Shown here in pieces: positions 1 to 6,721 of a stretch of 13,198 bases of DNA. The stretch covers positions 1-13,198 of the forward strand of contig CACXFZ010000070.1 of the NCBI GenBank assembly GCA_902767025.1, in the 5' to 3' direction. A program made the position numbers and the translations under genes. A model generated the notes under the pieces. That model was not told the origin of the DNA. It searched no databases and saw only the letters and a list, made by a program, of their open reading frames with translations. Source of the DNA: an uncultured Coriobacteriaceae bacterium. Its GTDB lineage: Bacteria > Actinomycetota > Coriobacteriia > Coriobacteriales > Eggerthellaceae. Positions within the stretch are counted from its first letter, which is position 1. Each line of letters begins with the position of its first letter.

Positions 1-2
1 AC

Positions 3-59
3 GCGTTTGACAACGGCATCGACGACGAGACCTTCGCCAAAATCACCGCCTGCATCCCA
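3..59 (+). pseudogene. Out-of-frame HydG-like fragment at the window edge
   Basis: Frame 3 from base 3 reads AFDNGIDDETFAKITACI. This closely resembles the later HydG segment encoded at about 288-345 of this same window (EFDNSITDEMFEKIIALI), but it lies upstream of residues that should precede it and is one base out of frame with the HydG part that follows. The two segments meet around the shared-looking string cgcctgcatcc, which can be read either as TACI or as RLHP. I read this as the end of a diverged hydG copy joined to the middle of another, by a real rearrangement or an assembly chimera. Only about 19 codons are visible, so the call is tentative. Confidence 0.4.
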
Positions 60-838
60 CGGGGCCGAAGCACGACTACAACGGGCACACCGAGGCGATG
101 GACCGCGCCATGGAGGCCGGCATCGACGACGTGGGCCTGGGCGTGCTCTTCGGCCTGGACAAGTACCGCTACGAATTCGCCGGTTTGGTGATGCATGCCG
201 AGCACCTGGAAGCCGTGCACGGCGTGGGTCCCCACACCATCAGCGTGCCGCGCATCAAGCCCGCAATGGACATCGACCCCGACGAGTTCGACAACTCCAT
301 CACCGACGAGATGTTCGAGAAGATCATCGCGCTCATCCGCATCACCGTGCCCTACACCGGCATGATCATCAGCACGCGCGAATCGCAGAGCGTGCGCGAG
401 GCGGCGCTGCGCTACGGCATCAGCCAGATCTCGGGCGGGTCGCGCACCAGCGTGGGCGGCTACACGACCGAGGAGCGCCCGCACGACACCGAGCAGTTCG
501 ACGTGTCCGACCAGCGCACCCTCGACGAAGTGGTGGCGTGGCTGATGGAAAACGACCACATCCCCAGCTTCTGCACGGCATGCTACCGCGCAGGACGCAC
601 GGGCGACAGGTTCATGCAGTTCTGCAAGAGCGGCCAGATCCTGAACTACTGCCATCCCAACGCGTTGATGACGCTTGCCGAGTACCTGGCGGACTACGCC
701 ACGCCTGCAACGCAGGCCCGCGGCTGGGAGATGATCGGCAAGGAGCTGGAGAAGGTGTCCAACCCCGCCACGCGCGAAAAGGCCGCCGAGCACATCGCCG
801 CCATCCGCGCCGGGGCCGGACGCGACTTCCGCTTCTAG
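50..838 (+). CDS. hydG: HydG, [FeFe]-hydrogenase maturase, C-terminal part (5' incomplete)
   Basis: HydG is a radical-SAM tyrosine lyase that makes the CO and CN- ligands (as an Fe-CO-CN synthon) for the H-cluster of [FeFe] hydrogenase in the cytoplasm. Recognisable HydG sequence begins at base 50 (LHPTGPKHDYNGHTEAMDRA) and runs unbroken to the stop at 836-838. It includes GIDDVGLGVLFGLDKYRYEF, VGPHTISVPR, VPYTGMIISTRES and the ending RDFRF. The auxiliary-cluster signature CX2CX22C of HydG is intact, with Cys codons at 572, 581 and 650. The N-terminal CX3CX2C radical-SAM motif is not in the window. In this frame there is a stop at bases 8-10 and no HydG-like sequence before base 50, so the gene is either broken or the first ~50 bases are joined wrongly. 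hydF follows after 20 bp, which fits one operon. Confidence 0.9.
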   Translation: MHPTGPKHDYNGHTEAMDRAMEAGIDDVGLGVLFGLDKYRYEFAGLVMHAEHLEAVHGVGPHTISVPRIKPAMDIDPDEFDNSITDEMFEKIIALIRITVPYTGMIISTRESQSVREAALRYGISQISGGSRTSVGGYTTEERPHDTEQFDVSDQRTLDEVVAWLMENDHIPSFCTACYRAGRTGDRFMQFCKSGQILNYCHPNALMTLAEYLADYATPATQARGWEMIGKELEKVSNPATREKAAEHIAAIRAGAGRDFRF

Positions 839-858
839 CCAGACGAAAGGACATCGCG

Positions 859-2052
859 ATGGCATCGTTGAACGACGTTCCTTCTGCAGACCGCGTGCAC
901 ATCGGCTTCTTCGGCGTGCGCAATGCCGGCAAGTCGTCGCTGATCAACGCGGTGACCGGCCAGGATCTGGCCGTCGTGTCCGATGTGGCGGGAACCACCA
1001 CCGACCCGGTGCGCAAGGCCATGGAGCTTCTGCCCGCCGGCCCGGTGCTCATCATCGACACGCCCGGCATCGACGACGAGGGCACGCTGGGCGAGGCGCG
1101 CGTGCGCAAGACCAGGCGCGTGCTGAACTCGGTCGACGTGGCCGTGTTGGTTGTGGATGCCACGCGTCCCCCGGCAGCGGCCGATACCGACCTGGCGGCC
1201 CTATTCGTCGACAAGCGCATCCCGTACGTGGTGGCGCTCACCAAAAGCGATTTGGGCGAGGCGTTCGCGCACGATTGGGGCGAGGCGCCTGTGGTGGCCA
1301 CCAGCTCGGTCGACGGGCGGGGTGTCCACGAGCTGAAGGAGACCATCGCGCATCTGGCGAAGAAGGACGAGCCCGAGATCCCCATCGTGCGCGACCTGCT
1401 GTCCCCGGGCGATGTGGTGGTGCTGGTGACCCCGATCGACGAAAGCGCGCCGAAGGGCCGGCTGATCCTGCCGCAGCAGCAGACGATCCGCGACGTGCTG
1501 GAGGCGGACGCGTCGGCGGTGGTAGTCAAGGAAACTGGCCTGGCCCAGGCGCTCGACGCTCTGGATGGCCCGCCGCGGCTGGTGATCACCGACTCGCAGG
1601 CCTTCGCCTTGGTGGCGGGCATCGTTCCCGACGACGTGCCGCTGACCAGCTTCTCGATCTTGATGTCGCGCCACAAGGGCACGCTGGACGCCCAGCTGGA
1701 CGGGGCGGCGGAGCTGGGACGGCTGCCCAAGCAGGCGCACATTCTGATATCGGAAGGATGTACGCACCACCGCCAGTGCGAGGACATCGGCACGGTGAAG
1801 ATGCCGCGCTGGATTGCCGACTACGCGAACAGCGAGGTGTCGTTCGACTTCACGTCCGGCGGCGATTTCCCCGACGACGTGTCGCCCTACGACCTGGTCG
1901 TGCACTGCGGCGGCTGCATGCTCAACGAGCGCGAGATGCTGTGGCGTGCGCGCCATGCCGCTGCCCAAGGCGTGCCCTTCACCAACTACGGTCTGGCCAT
2001 CGCCCAGATGAACGGCATCCTCGAGCGCGCCGTGGCCCCGCTGTCGCGATGA
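859..2052 (+). CDS. hydF: HydF, [FeFe]-hydrogenase maturation GTPase and scaffold
   Basis: HydF is the GTPase scaffold on which the diiron subcluster is assembled before transfer to apo-hydrogenase. The 397-residue product has the expected size and full architecture. The N-terminal G domain shows the P-loop GVRNAGKSS (19-27), the switch threonines in AGTTTDP (44-50), DTPG (67-70) and TKSD (128-131). A central dimerisation region follows. The C-terminal iron-sulfur site CxH...HCxxC is intact, with C301, H303, H349, C350 and C353. The ATG at 859 is preceded by a purine-rich ribosome site (cgaaagg, 844-850) and starts exactly at the conserved N terminus; the same open frame runs further 5' only by chance. 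It lies 20 bp after hydG, so the two are very likely co-transcribed. HydE and the hydrogenase itself are not in the window. Confidence 0.95.
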   Translation: MASLNDVPSADRVHIGFFGVRNAGKSSLINAVTGQDLAVVSDVAGTTTDPVRKAMELLPAGPVLIIDTPGIDDEGTLGEARVRKTRRVLNSVDVAVLVVDATRPPAAADTDLAALFVDKRIPYVVALTKSDLGEAFAHDWGEAPVVATSSVDGRGVHELKETIAHLAKKDEPEIPIVRDLLSPGDVVVLVTPIDESAPKGRLILPQQQTIRDVLEADASAVVVKETGLAQALDALDGPPRLVITDSQAFALVAGIVPDDVPLTSFSILMSRHKGTLDAQLDGAAELGRLPKQAHILISEGCTHHRQCEDIGTVKMPRWIADYANSEVSFDFTSGGDFPDDVSPYDLVVHCGGCMLNEREMLWRARHAAAQGVPFTNYGLAIAQMNGILERAVAPLSR

Positions 2053-2087
2053 GCCGCGGCCTCTGGCCCAATCGCCCAGGAGCGTGA

Positions 2088-2128
2088 CAGCGGCGATCTA
2101 GCACATAATTGCCATGATCGCACCGCTG
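2088..2128 (+). terminator. Stem-loop downstream of hydF, possible weak terminator
   Basis: Inverted repeat: CAGCGGCGATC (2088-2098) can pair with GATCG (2116-2120) plus CCGCTG (2123-2128), leaving a two-base CA bulge and a 17-nt loop. It starts 36 bp after the hydF stop, the usual place for a terminator. No T-run follows, so intrinsic termination would be poor; a 3'-end stabilising hairpin is equally possible. Confidence 0.3.
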
Positions 2129-2210
2129 ATGCCCACTGCCCCGACCCTTGTCGTCGTCGGCCATGCGTCTTGCCCTCGAAAGTTGCGCAACCGCCTACGC
2201 GGCCGTGCCT

Positions 2211-2216
2211 TATAAT
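2211..2216 (+). promoter_or_regulatory. Candidate -10 element (TATAAT) for the zinc-ribbon gene
   Basis: A perfect TATAAT sits 77 bp before the preferred start at 2293, in an otherwise gene-free 240-bp gap. No good -35 is seen at 16-18 bp: the 17-bp position reads CAACCG, and the better-looking TTGCGC (2183-2188) is 22 bp away. The hexamer is striking in GC-rich DNA, but the promoter remains a guess. Confidence 0.35.
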
Positions 2217-2292
2217 GGCCAGGTAGGGAAATGGCTGGCTGGCACGTCGCGCAGCCCGCAGTTCTGGTTGCCGAAACGAGGGGATGGTTTGT

Positions 2293-3324
2293 ATGTTCTG
2301 TCGCGCATGCGGTCAACAGCTGGATGAAGGCGTGCGGTTCTGCAAGCAGTGCGGAGCTCCCATTGCCGATGCGTCCCCTGCGGACACGGAGGCCCCTTGT
2401 GCGGATGAGGTTCCTGCGAACATGGTGCCCGAGCGTGTTGCGGATGCCGAAGAAGCCCTTCAGCCGAGCGGCAGGGCAGGCGGCGGCAAGACGTTTGCGA
2501 TAGTCCTGATTGCCCTGTTCGCCCTCGCCGTGATTGCCGGAGTTCTGCTTGCGAGCGGCTTCGGTGCCTGGTTCGGGTCGGGCTCGACGTCGACGCCCGC
2601 ATCCTCGGCTGCGGATGGTGCCCAGGGTTCCAGCGCACGCACTGCCAGTTCCGAGGCCCAGAACGCCGCTGCCTCGGATGGCGGAGACGCCGGTGCCCAA
2701 GCCGCCCCCGCCGAAAGCCAGAGTGTGGCCCCGGATCCCGCTCCCGCCGAAAGCCAGAGCGCGGCCCCGGAGCCTGCTCCCGCAGAAAGCACGGAACAGG
2801 TTGCTCCCGAGCCCGCATCCTATGATGTGGTGACCAAGGACTTCGCCTTCAACATCCCCGACTATTGGAAGGGCAGGGTCGCGTGGGATGCATGGGAGGA
2901 AGGTGGCTATTCCAAAGTTGTCGTCTATCCCAGGGTGGCGCTTGATGCCCTCGACGAGTACTACTTGGTGAGAATCGAGGCGGTTGACCCTGCCGCGCCC
3001 AACAACGGTGGCGATTACATCTCGCATAAGATTCGCACCATCGAGGATGCGGGCAAACGGGTGGACGTGTATTCGAAGAACTGGCCTGCCTACTATGCAG
3101 AACGTTACTATTCGAGCCCCAACTACGGGGGGTCGTCTCAGGAAAAGGAGCTCATGGCTGCGCTTACCGACCTGTGCTGCGGTGGTGCGTACAGCCTCTC
3201 TGACGCCTACGGTGCGGCACAGGGCGCCTCCAACCCGGGATTGGCTTCGAGTACGTTTGTCAACTGTGACGTCGACTTCCTTGAAGCCGAGCTCGTTCCC
3301 AGCATCACGATCATGCACGGTTAG
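2293..3324 (+). CDS. Zinc-ribbon, single-pass membrane protein with extracytoplasmic domain
   Basis: Function not recognised. The product starts with a zinc ribbon, CxxC-x10-CxxC (C3, C6, C17, C20; MFCRACGQQL...FCKQC). A charged segment follows, then one hydrophobic helix at about residues 68-92 (IVLIALFALAVIAGVLLASG), and a low-complexity Ala/Ser/Pro linker. The C-terminal ~165 residues are rich in Tyr, Trp and Asp (for example FNIPDYWKGRVAWDAWEEGG) and probably fold outside the membrane. The linker holds three near-copies of a 12-residue unit beginning PAESQS. I prefer the ATG at 2293 over the in-frame ATG at 2284, because the purine-rich site (gagggg, 2278-2283) abuts 2284 but is 9 nt from 2293, and 2293 gives the usual MFCRxCG start. 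Zinc-ribbon plus one membrane helix is a common layout for uncharacterised envelope proteins of anaerobic Gram-positives. The gene is convergent with the pyk-like gene, 67 bp away. Confidence 0.75.
   Translation: MFCRACGQQLDEGVRFCKQCGAPIADASPADTEAPCADEVPANMVPERVADAEEALQPSGRAGGGKTFAIVLIALFALAVIAGVLLASGFGAWFGSGSTSTPASSAADGAQGSSARTASSEAQNAAASDGGDAGAQAAPAESQSVAPDPAPAESQSAAPEPAPAESTEQVAPEPASYDVVTKDFAFNIPDYWKGRVAWDAWEEGGYSKVVVYPRVALDALDEYYLVRIEAVDPAAPNNGGDYISHKIRTIEDAGKRVDVYSKNWPAYYAERYYSSPNYGGSSQEKELMAALTDLCCGGAYSLSDAYGAAQGASNPGLASSTFVNCDVDFLEAELVPSITIMHG
2707..2817 (+). repeat. In-frame 36-bp tandem repeat in the zinc-ribbon protein linker
   Basis: Two 36-bp units (2707-2742 and 2743-2778), each encoding PAESQSxAPxPA, are followed by a partial, more diverged third (2779-2817, PAESTEQVAPEPA). 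The unit is a multiple of three, so copy-number change would lengthen or shorten the linker without a frameshift. Confidence 0.75.
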
Positions 3325-3391
3325 ACGACGAGCGGCTGTGCGGACGCGACCCTGAACGGCTTTGAATCTGGATGCCGAACGAGGGCGCGCG

Positions 3392-4366
3392 CTAGCAAGA
3401 TTGTGCAAGAAACTGTTCGGCCGAGCGCACGGTGTTGGCAAGGTAGCGCACGACTTCGATGGGGTGCTTTCCTACCGCTGTTTCCCCTGTGGCCATCACC
3501 CCGGATGCACCATCGAGCACAGCGTTGAAAATGTCGCTCACTTCGGCACGGGTAGGCACCGAGGCCGTTTCCATCGTGGAAAGCAGCTGCGTTGCCACCA
3601 TGAAGGGCTTGCCCGCTTCACGGCATATGGCGGCAATGTGCTTTTGGGCCGCAGGCAGTTCCCATAAGGGCATGGCGTTGCCCAAGTCGCCACGCGCAAT
3701 GATGCATTCGTCGGCGACTTCCAGCAGCTCGGGAAGATGCTCGATGCCTTCGAGATTCTCGATCTTCGCCATCAGCTTGACGTCGGAAGCCCCTGCCGCA
3801 TCCAAGGCGGCGCGGACCGTTTCAAGATCGGCTCGCGAACGCACGAACGGCTGCATCACGGCCGCAACGCCAAACTTCTTCGCTGCGGCAATGTTGGCTT
3901 TATCGGTTTCGGTAAGGCAAGGAAGCTCGATGTCGACACCAGGCAGGCTCACGCTCTTATGACTGGTGAGCAAGCCGCTGCGTTTCGCAAAAGCGACGCC
4001 TCCGCCTTCTACCACGATGGAAATCTTGCCATCGTCAAGCAAGAGCTCTTGTCCGGGCTGGAGCACCTCGGCAACCGCCTCGGGCAGGCGCAGCCGATCA
4101 AGGTCGATATAGTTTCCTTGCACGATGTCGACGGGCTCTTCGAATGCGCCCACACGCAATTCGGGCCCTTGCAGGTCTACCAGCAATTGCGCCGGCTTTC
4201 CGCAGTGCTCGAAAGCGGAGCGCACCGTGGCAACAAGGTCTTCTTCTTGTTCGAGACTGGCATGGGACAGGTTCAGCCGCACGCCTTGAAGCCCTTGAAG
4301 CACCATGGCTTCAAGGCAGGCAAGACTCGAACAAGCGGGTCCGAGCGTGCAGTAGATGTGCGTCAT
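3392..4366 (-). CDS. Short pyruvate-kinase-like protein without C-terminal domain
   Basis: Pyruvate kinase transfers phosphate from PEP to ADP in glycolysis. The 324-residue product has the catalytic TIM-barrel motifs in order: CTLGPAC (6-12), R30-L-N32-L-S34-H35, DLQGPELR (64-71, normally DTKGPEIR), LDDGKI (110-115), SLPGV, the active-site AKIEN (K201, E203), ARGDLG (D227), VATQLLSTM (T259) and PTRAEVSDI (271-279). The B domain is reduced, and the ~130-residue C-terminal domain of standard (~470 aa) enzymes is absent: the protein stops soon after the GETA and HPIEVVRYLANT motifs. The ATG at 4366 is chosen because GGAAGG (plus-strand 4373-4378) lies 6 nt upstream; the ATG six bases further 5' abuts that site. 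It could be a minimal monomer-type kinase or a paralogue with altered substrate or regulatory role. Family assignment is firm; activity as a true pyruvate kinase is not. Confidence 0.82.
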   Translation of the reverse strand: MTHIYCTLGPACSSLACLEAMVLQGLQGVRLNLSHASLEQEEDLVATVRSAFEHCGKPAQLLVDLQGPELRVGAFEEPVDIVQGNYIDLDRLRLPEAVAEVLQPGQELLLDDGKISIVVEGGGVAFAKRSGLLTSHKSVSLPGVDIELPCLTETDKANIAAAKKFGVAAVMQPFVRSRADLETVRAALDAAGASDVKLMAKIENLEGIEHLPELLEVADECIIARGDLGNAMPLWELPAAQKHIAAICREAGKPFMVATQLLSTMETASVPTRAEVSDIFNAVLDGASGVMATGETAVGKHPIEVVRYLANTVRSAEQFLAQSC

Positions 4367-4415
4367 GACCATCCTTCCAAAAGAGAAGCAACCACAGCGC
4401 CTGCGTCGAGGCATT

Positions 4416-4586
4416 TCATTCTGAAATCATTATATGCAGGGATGATGCATGCGGGAAGCGTAGAGCAGGAAAGTTCGTCTGGCAGAAGCCGGTTTGCATC
4501 ATGGCATTCCTCTGCAAAACGGGTAGCGTGTCCAGGACCGTTCCGTCCAGGTCGAATACGAAGCAGTCGGTCGCGTTGAATGGACG
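4416..4586 (-). pseudogene. Remnant of a HAD-family phosphatase (motif I region only)
   Basis: On the minus strand, one frame between a TAG (4589-4587) and a TGA (4418-4416) reads CFVFDLDGTVLDTLPVLQRNA (plus-strand about 4503-4565). This is the typical N terminus of HAD phosphatases of the phosphoglycolate-phosphatase kind, including the catalytic DxDGT and the following LDT. No start codon or ribosome site lies in front of it, and after about 21 residues the frame loses any family resemblance and ends. None of the later HAD motifs follows. I interpret it as the degraded 5' end of a lost gene. The alternative is a chance match, but 14 consecutive consensus-like residues make that less likely. 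Confidence 0.45.
4429..4457 (-). promoter_or_regulatory. Candidate promoter of the pyruvate-kinase-like gene
   Basis: On the minus strand a perfect TATAAT (plus-strand 4434-4429) is preceded, at exactly 17 bp, by TTCCCG (4457-4452), a poor match to the -35 consensus. A TG lies just upstream of the -10. A transcript starting near 4422 would have a ~55-nt leader before the ATG at 4366. The site overlaps the HAD-like remnant, which supports that remnant being non-coding now. Confidence 0.4.
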
Positions 4587-4629
4587 CTAGCCTGCAGGAC
4601 TGCGGAAGGGCCACCACCTGCACCGCCAA

Positions 4630-4834
4630 AGAATTCTTGGCTGATTTCGGGTTTCGTGGCAAGAATCTCCAGTTGTATGGGTTTGGTCGAGGCCGAGACC
4701 AGAGAATAGTAACGTATAGTATGAATAATATGACTTATATGCATACTATGCACCTAGACGGCCCGCGCCCGGCAATCCCAATCCCATACAACTGGAGATT
4801 CTTGCCATCTTTTCCGATATGAGCTCAGAATTTG
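4630..4834. repeat. Long inverted-repeat element with 25-bp perfect arms (MITE-like or invertible segment)
   Basis: The 25 bases at 4657-4681 (starting tggcaagaatctcc, ending ttgtatggg) recur as an exact reverse complement at 4783-4807, around a 101-bp AT-rich centre. Similarity continues outward imperfectly: gctgatttcgg at 4640-4650 versus gctcatatcgg on the opposite strand from 4824, and aattct at both edges. It also continues inward: atagtatg at 4716-4723 pairs with catactat at 4742-4749. All these pairs share one centre near 4732. TGCATACTATGCA (4740-4752) is itself a palindrome apart from its middle base. A 5-bp direct repeat GCCAA (4625-4629 and 4838-4842) flanks the whole and could be a target-site duplication. 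No transposase is present. It may be a MITE-like element, a relic of inverted duplication, or an invertible promoter segment. Confidence 0.6.
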
Positions 4835-4843
4835 CCTGCCAAG

Positions 4844-4880
4844 GGGCATGCGTCCTCGTCTGCGGCGATGATGCATGCCC
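4844..4880. other. Inverted repeat GGGCATGC / GCATGCCC in the 4835-5091 gap
   Basis: GGGCATGC (4844-4851) is an exact inverted partner of GCATGCCC (4873-4880) across a 21-nt spacer. It lies about 210 bp upstream of the asparagine-synthetase-like gene. No T-run follows; function unknown. Confidence 0.35.
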
Positions 4881-4955
4881 GCCATTCCCTGGCAGCTCAA
4901 CCGCGTTGGGTAGGAAATGCCTTGGTGGCTTGCCTTGTAGCCGGCGCGTTCGCTC

Positions 4956-4975
4956 CTGAGCCCGTACCGGCTCAG
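4956..4975. promoter_or_regulatory. Hairpin or operator-like palindrome upstream of the asparagine-synthetase-like gene
   Basis: CTGAGCC (4956-4962) and GGCTCAG (4969-4975) form a perfect 7-bp inverted repeat around CGTACC, 117 bp before the start codon at 5092. It is not followed by T residues, so an operator is as likely as a terminator. A TATACT hexamer at 5029-5034 could be the -10 of the downstream gene; I see no matching -35. Confidence 0.3.
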
Positions 4976-5091
4976 TGGCTCATGCGTGATTCGTGTTAAC
5001 AAACCAATGCGCGCAGGCGGGGTAGGGCTATACTGTGTTGCTTGAGGGCGCTGGGGCAATACGGCGCATCGAAGCTGCAAAGGATGCATGC

Positions 5092-6678
5092 ATGATTGAA
5101 GTCAAGGCCTATGCGGGGCTCATCCGCAATCATCGGGAACTGGCAGACGAGCTGAACGTGGACGTGCAGGGGTGCACGCGTACCGAACGCGAGCAGAAGC
5201 TGCTCGCGGCGGCGTGGCAAGCCTGGGGCGACCAGATGGGCAACCACCTGAACGGCCAGTTCGCCGTGGCGCTGTTCGACACCGAAACCAACGAGCTGTT
5301 CCTGACGCGCGACCAGCTGGGCGCCGAGCTGCTCTTCTACTACCAGACGGATGCGGGCGATTTGCTCTACGCCACCACGATCACCGGCCTGTTCGACCAG
5401 CCGGGCTTCGTGCGCGAGCTCAACCGCGAGCTCGTGCAGTTCTACCTGGGATTCACCTACGTTCCCGGCGAGGAAACCCTGTTCAAGGGCGTGTACAAGG
5501 TGGAGCCGGGCGGGTTCGCGCGCTTCGCCGACGGCACGCTCGAGCTCGGCCGCTACTGGGAGCTCACGTTCGAGCCCGACGAGTCGAAGACGCTCGACGA
5601 GTGGGCCGACGAAATCGAGCAGGCCATGGAAGCGAGCATGGCCAGCATCTGCGACGAAGACGAGCAACCAGACAGCTTCCTGTCGGGCGGCGTCGACTCG
5701 TCCTACATGCTGGCGAAGAGCCGTGCCCGCTGCGGCTATTGCGCATCCTACGAAGACCAGGAGGCGAGCGAGGAAGACGATGCGCGCGCCACGGCGCAGT
5801 ACCTGGGCCGCAATTTCGAAGGCGTGCGCATCTCGTCGGAGGACTTCTTCGGCACGGTGGACGAGTTCCTGCTCGCATACGAACAGCCCAGCTCCGACGT
5901 GGCGGGCCTGGCGCTGTACTGCGCCTGCAAGCAGGTGGCGCAGAAGGCGTCGCTGTGCTTCTCGGGCGAGGGGGCCGACGAGTTCTTCGCCGGGTACGGG
6001 GTGTACCGCCGTGTGAACAGGCTGCGCCTGAAGCCCGACCCGGTCTACTTTGGCACCACCTACATCATGAACAACTCCGAGCAGCGCCGCTACCTGAAGA
6101 CCTTCTACCCGCTGCGCTCGGCACGCGCGTTCATGCGCCAGCGCGAGGCCGACAGCCGCAAGTACGACCCGCTCACGTGGATGCTCTACGTGGACCTGCG
6201 CACCTATTTCGAAGGCAGCATCCTGTTCAACTCCACCAAGATATCCCAGGGCACGGGCCTGGACATCCGCATGCCGTTTTGCGACCTGCGCATCTTCGAC
6301 ATCGCACGGCGCATGCCGTCGCGCTTCAAGCTGGACGGTCAGAACAACAAGGTCGCCCTGCGTGCCGCCGCCGCCCGCGTGCTGCCGCACGAGGTGGCCT
6401 ACCGCCGCAAGCTGGGTTTCCCGGTGCCGGTGCGTTCTTGGCTGTCCGACCAGGAATGCAACGCCGACATCCGCCGGGCCTTCGAGAGCGAGGCCGCGGC
6501 CGAGTTCTTCGACCTGGACGAGATCGGCGCGCTGCTCGACGCGTTCTTGGGCACGAAGCCGCGCGTGAACCATCCGGTGTGGTTCCCGCGCCACAAGGCG
6601 CTGCTATGGCGCCATGTGTGGACGATCTACGTCTTCATCCGCTGGTACGAGCTGTTCTTCGGCAAGGATGCGCGCTAG
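5092..6678 (+). CDS. Asparagine-synthetase-like protein lacking the glutaminase Cys nucleophile
   Basis: Related to AsnB, which activates aspartate with ATP and amidates it using ammonia released from glutamine. The C-terminal synthetase half is well preserved: PP-loop SGGVDSS (198-204), FSGEGADEFFAGY (about 290-302), then RMPFCD and KLGFPVP. The N-terminal half keeps only the later part of the glutaminase fold: GLIRNHRELADEL replaces the NGEIYNHREL region, then HLNGQFAVALFD and RDQLGAELLFYY. The product is 528 aa and begins MIEVKAYAGL, so the catalytic N-terminal Cys and the ~70 residues before this point are absent. The ATG at 5092 has AAAGGA 7 nt upstream; an in-frame GTG at 5035 abuts the TATACT hexamer and is unlikely to be used. 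Without the Cys it could be ammonia-dependent, or an amide or ring-forming synthetase like beta-lactam synthetase or lasso cyclases, which share the missing Cys. No precursor peptide or protease is nearby. Substrate unknown. Confidence 0.8.
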   Translation: MIEVKAYAGLIRNHRELADELNVDVQGCTRTEREQKLLAAAWQAWGDQMGNHLNGQFAVALFDTETNELFLTRDQLGAELLFYYQTDAGDLLYATTITGLFDQPGFVRELNRELVQFYLGFTYVPGEETLFKGVYKVEPGGFARFADGTLELGRYWELTFEPDESKTLDEWADEIEQAMEASMASICDEDEQPDSFLSGGVDSSYMLAKSRARCGYCASYEDQEASEEDDARATAQYLGRNFEGVRISSEDFFGTVDEFLLAYEQPSSDVAGLALYCACKQVAQKASLCFSGEGADEFFAGYGVYRRVNRLRLKPDPVYFGTTYIMNNSEQRRYLKTFYPLRSARAFMRQREADSRKYDPLTWMLYVDLRTYFEGSILFNSTKISQGTGLDIRMPFCDLRIFDIARRMPSRFKLDGQNNKVALRAAAARVLPHEVAYRRKLGFPVPVRSWLSDQECNADIRRAFESEAAAEFFDLDEIGALLDAFLGTKPRVNHPVWFPRHKALLWRHVWTIYVFIRWYELFFGKDAR

Positions 6679-6721
6679 CCGCAACGCGCGCCCGCCTGCT
6701 GCGATGGACGAAGACCCCCCG

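Noticed and set aside
7..858. Long in-frame extension 5' of hydF
   Set aside because: It is the wrong frame of hydG. HydF homology and a ribosome site place the start at 859.
2098..3441. Minus-strand open frame of 447 codons opposite the zinc-ribbon gene
   Set aside because: The plus-strand product has a zinc ribbon, membrane helix and ordered repeats; the minus translation is Gly/Arg-rich and featureless.
4363..4753. Two minus-strand open frames of 84-99 codons in the gap upstream of the pyk-like gene
   Set aside because: Neither has a ribosome site or family resemblance, and both cross the inverted-repeat arm and the HAD remnant in other frames.
4996..6594. Open frame of 532 codons on the minus strand
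   Set aside because: Antisense to the asparagine-synthetase-like gene, which has clear motifs; the minus translation has none.
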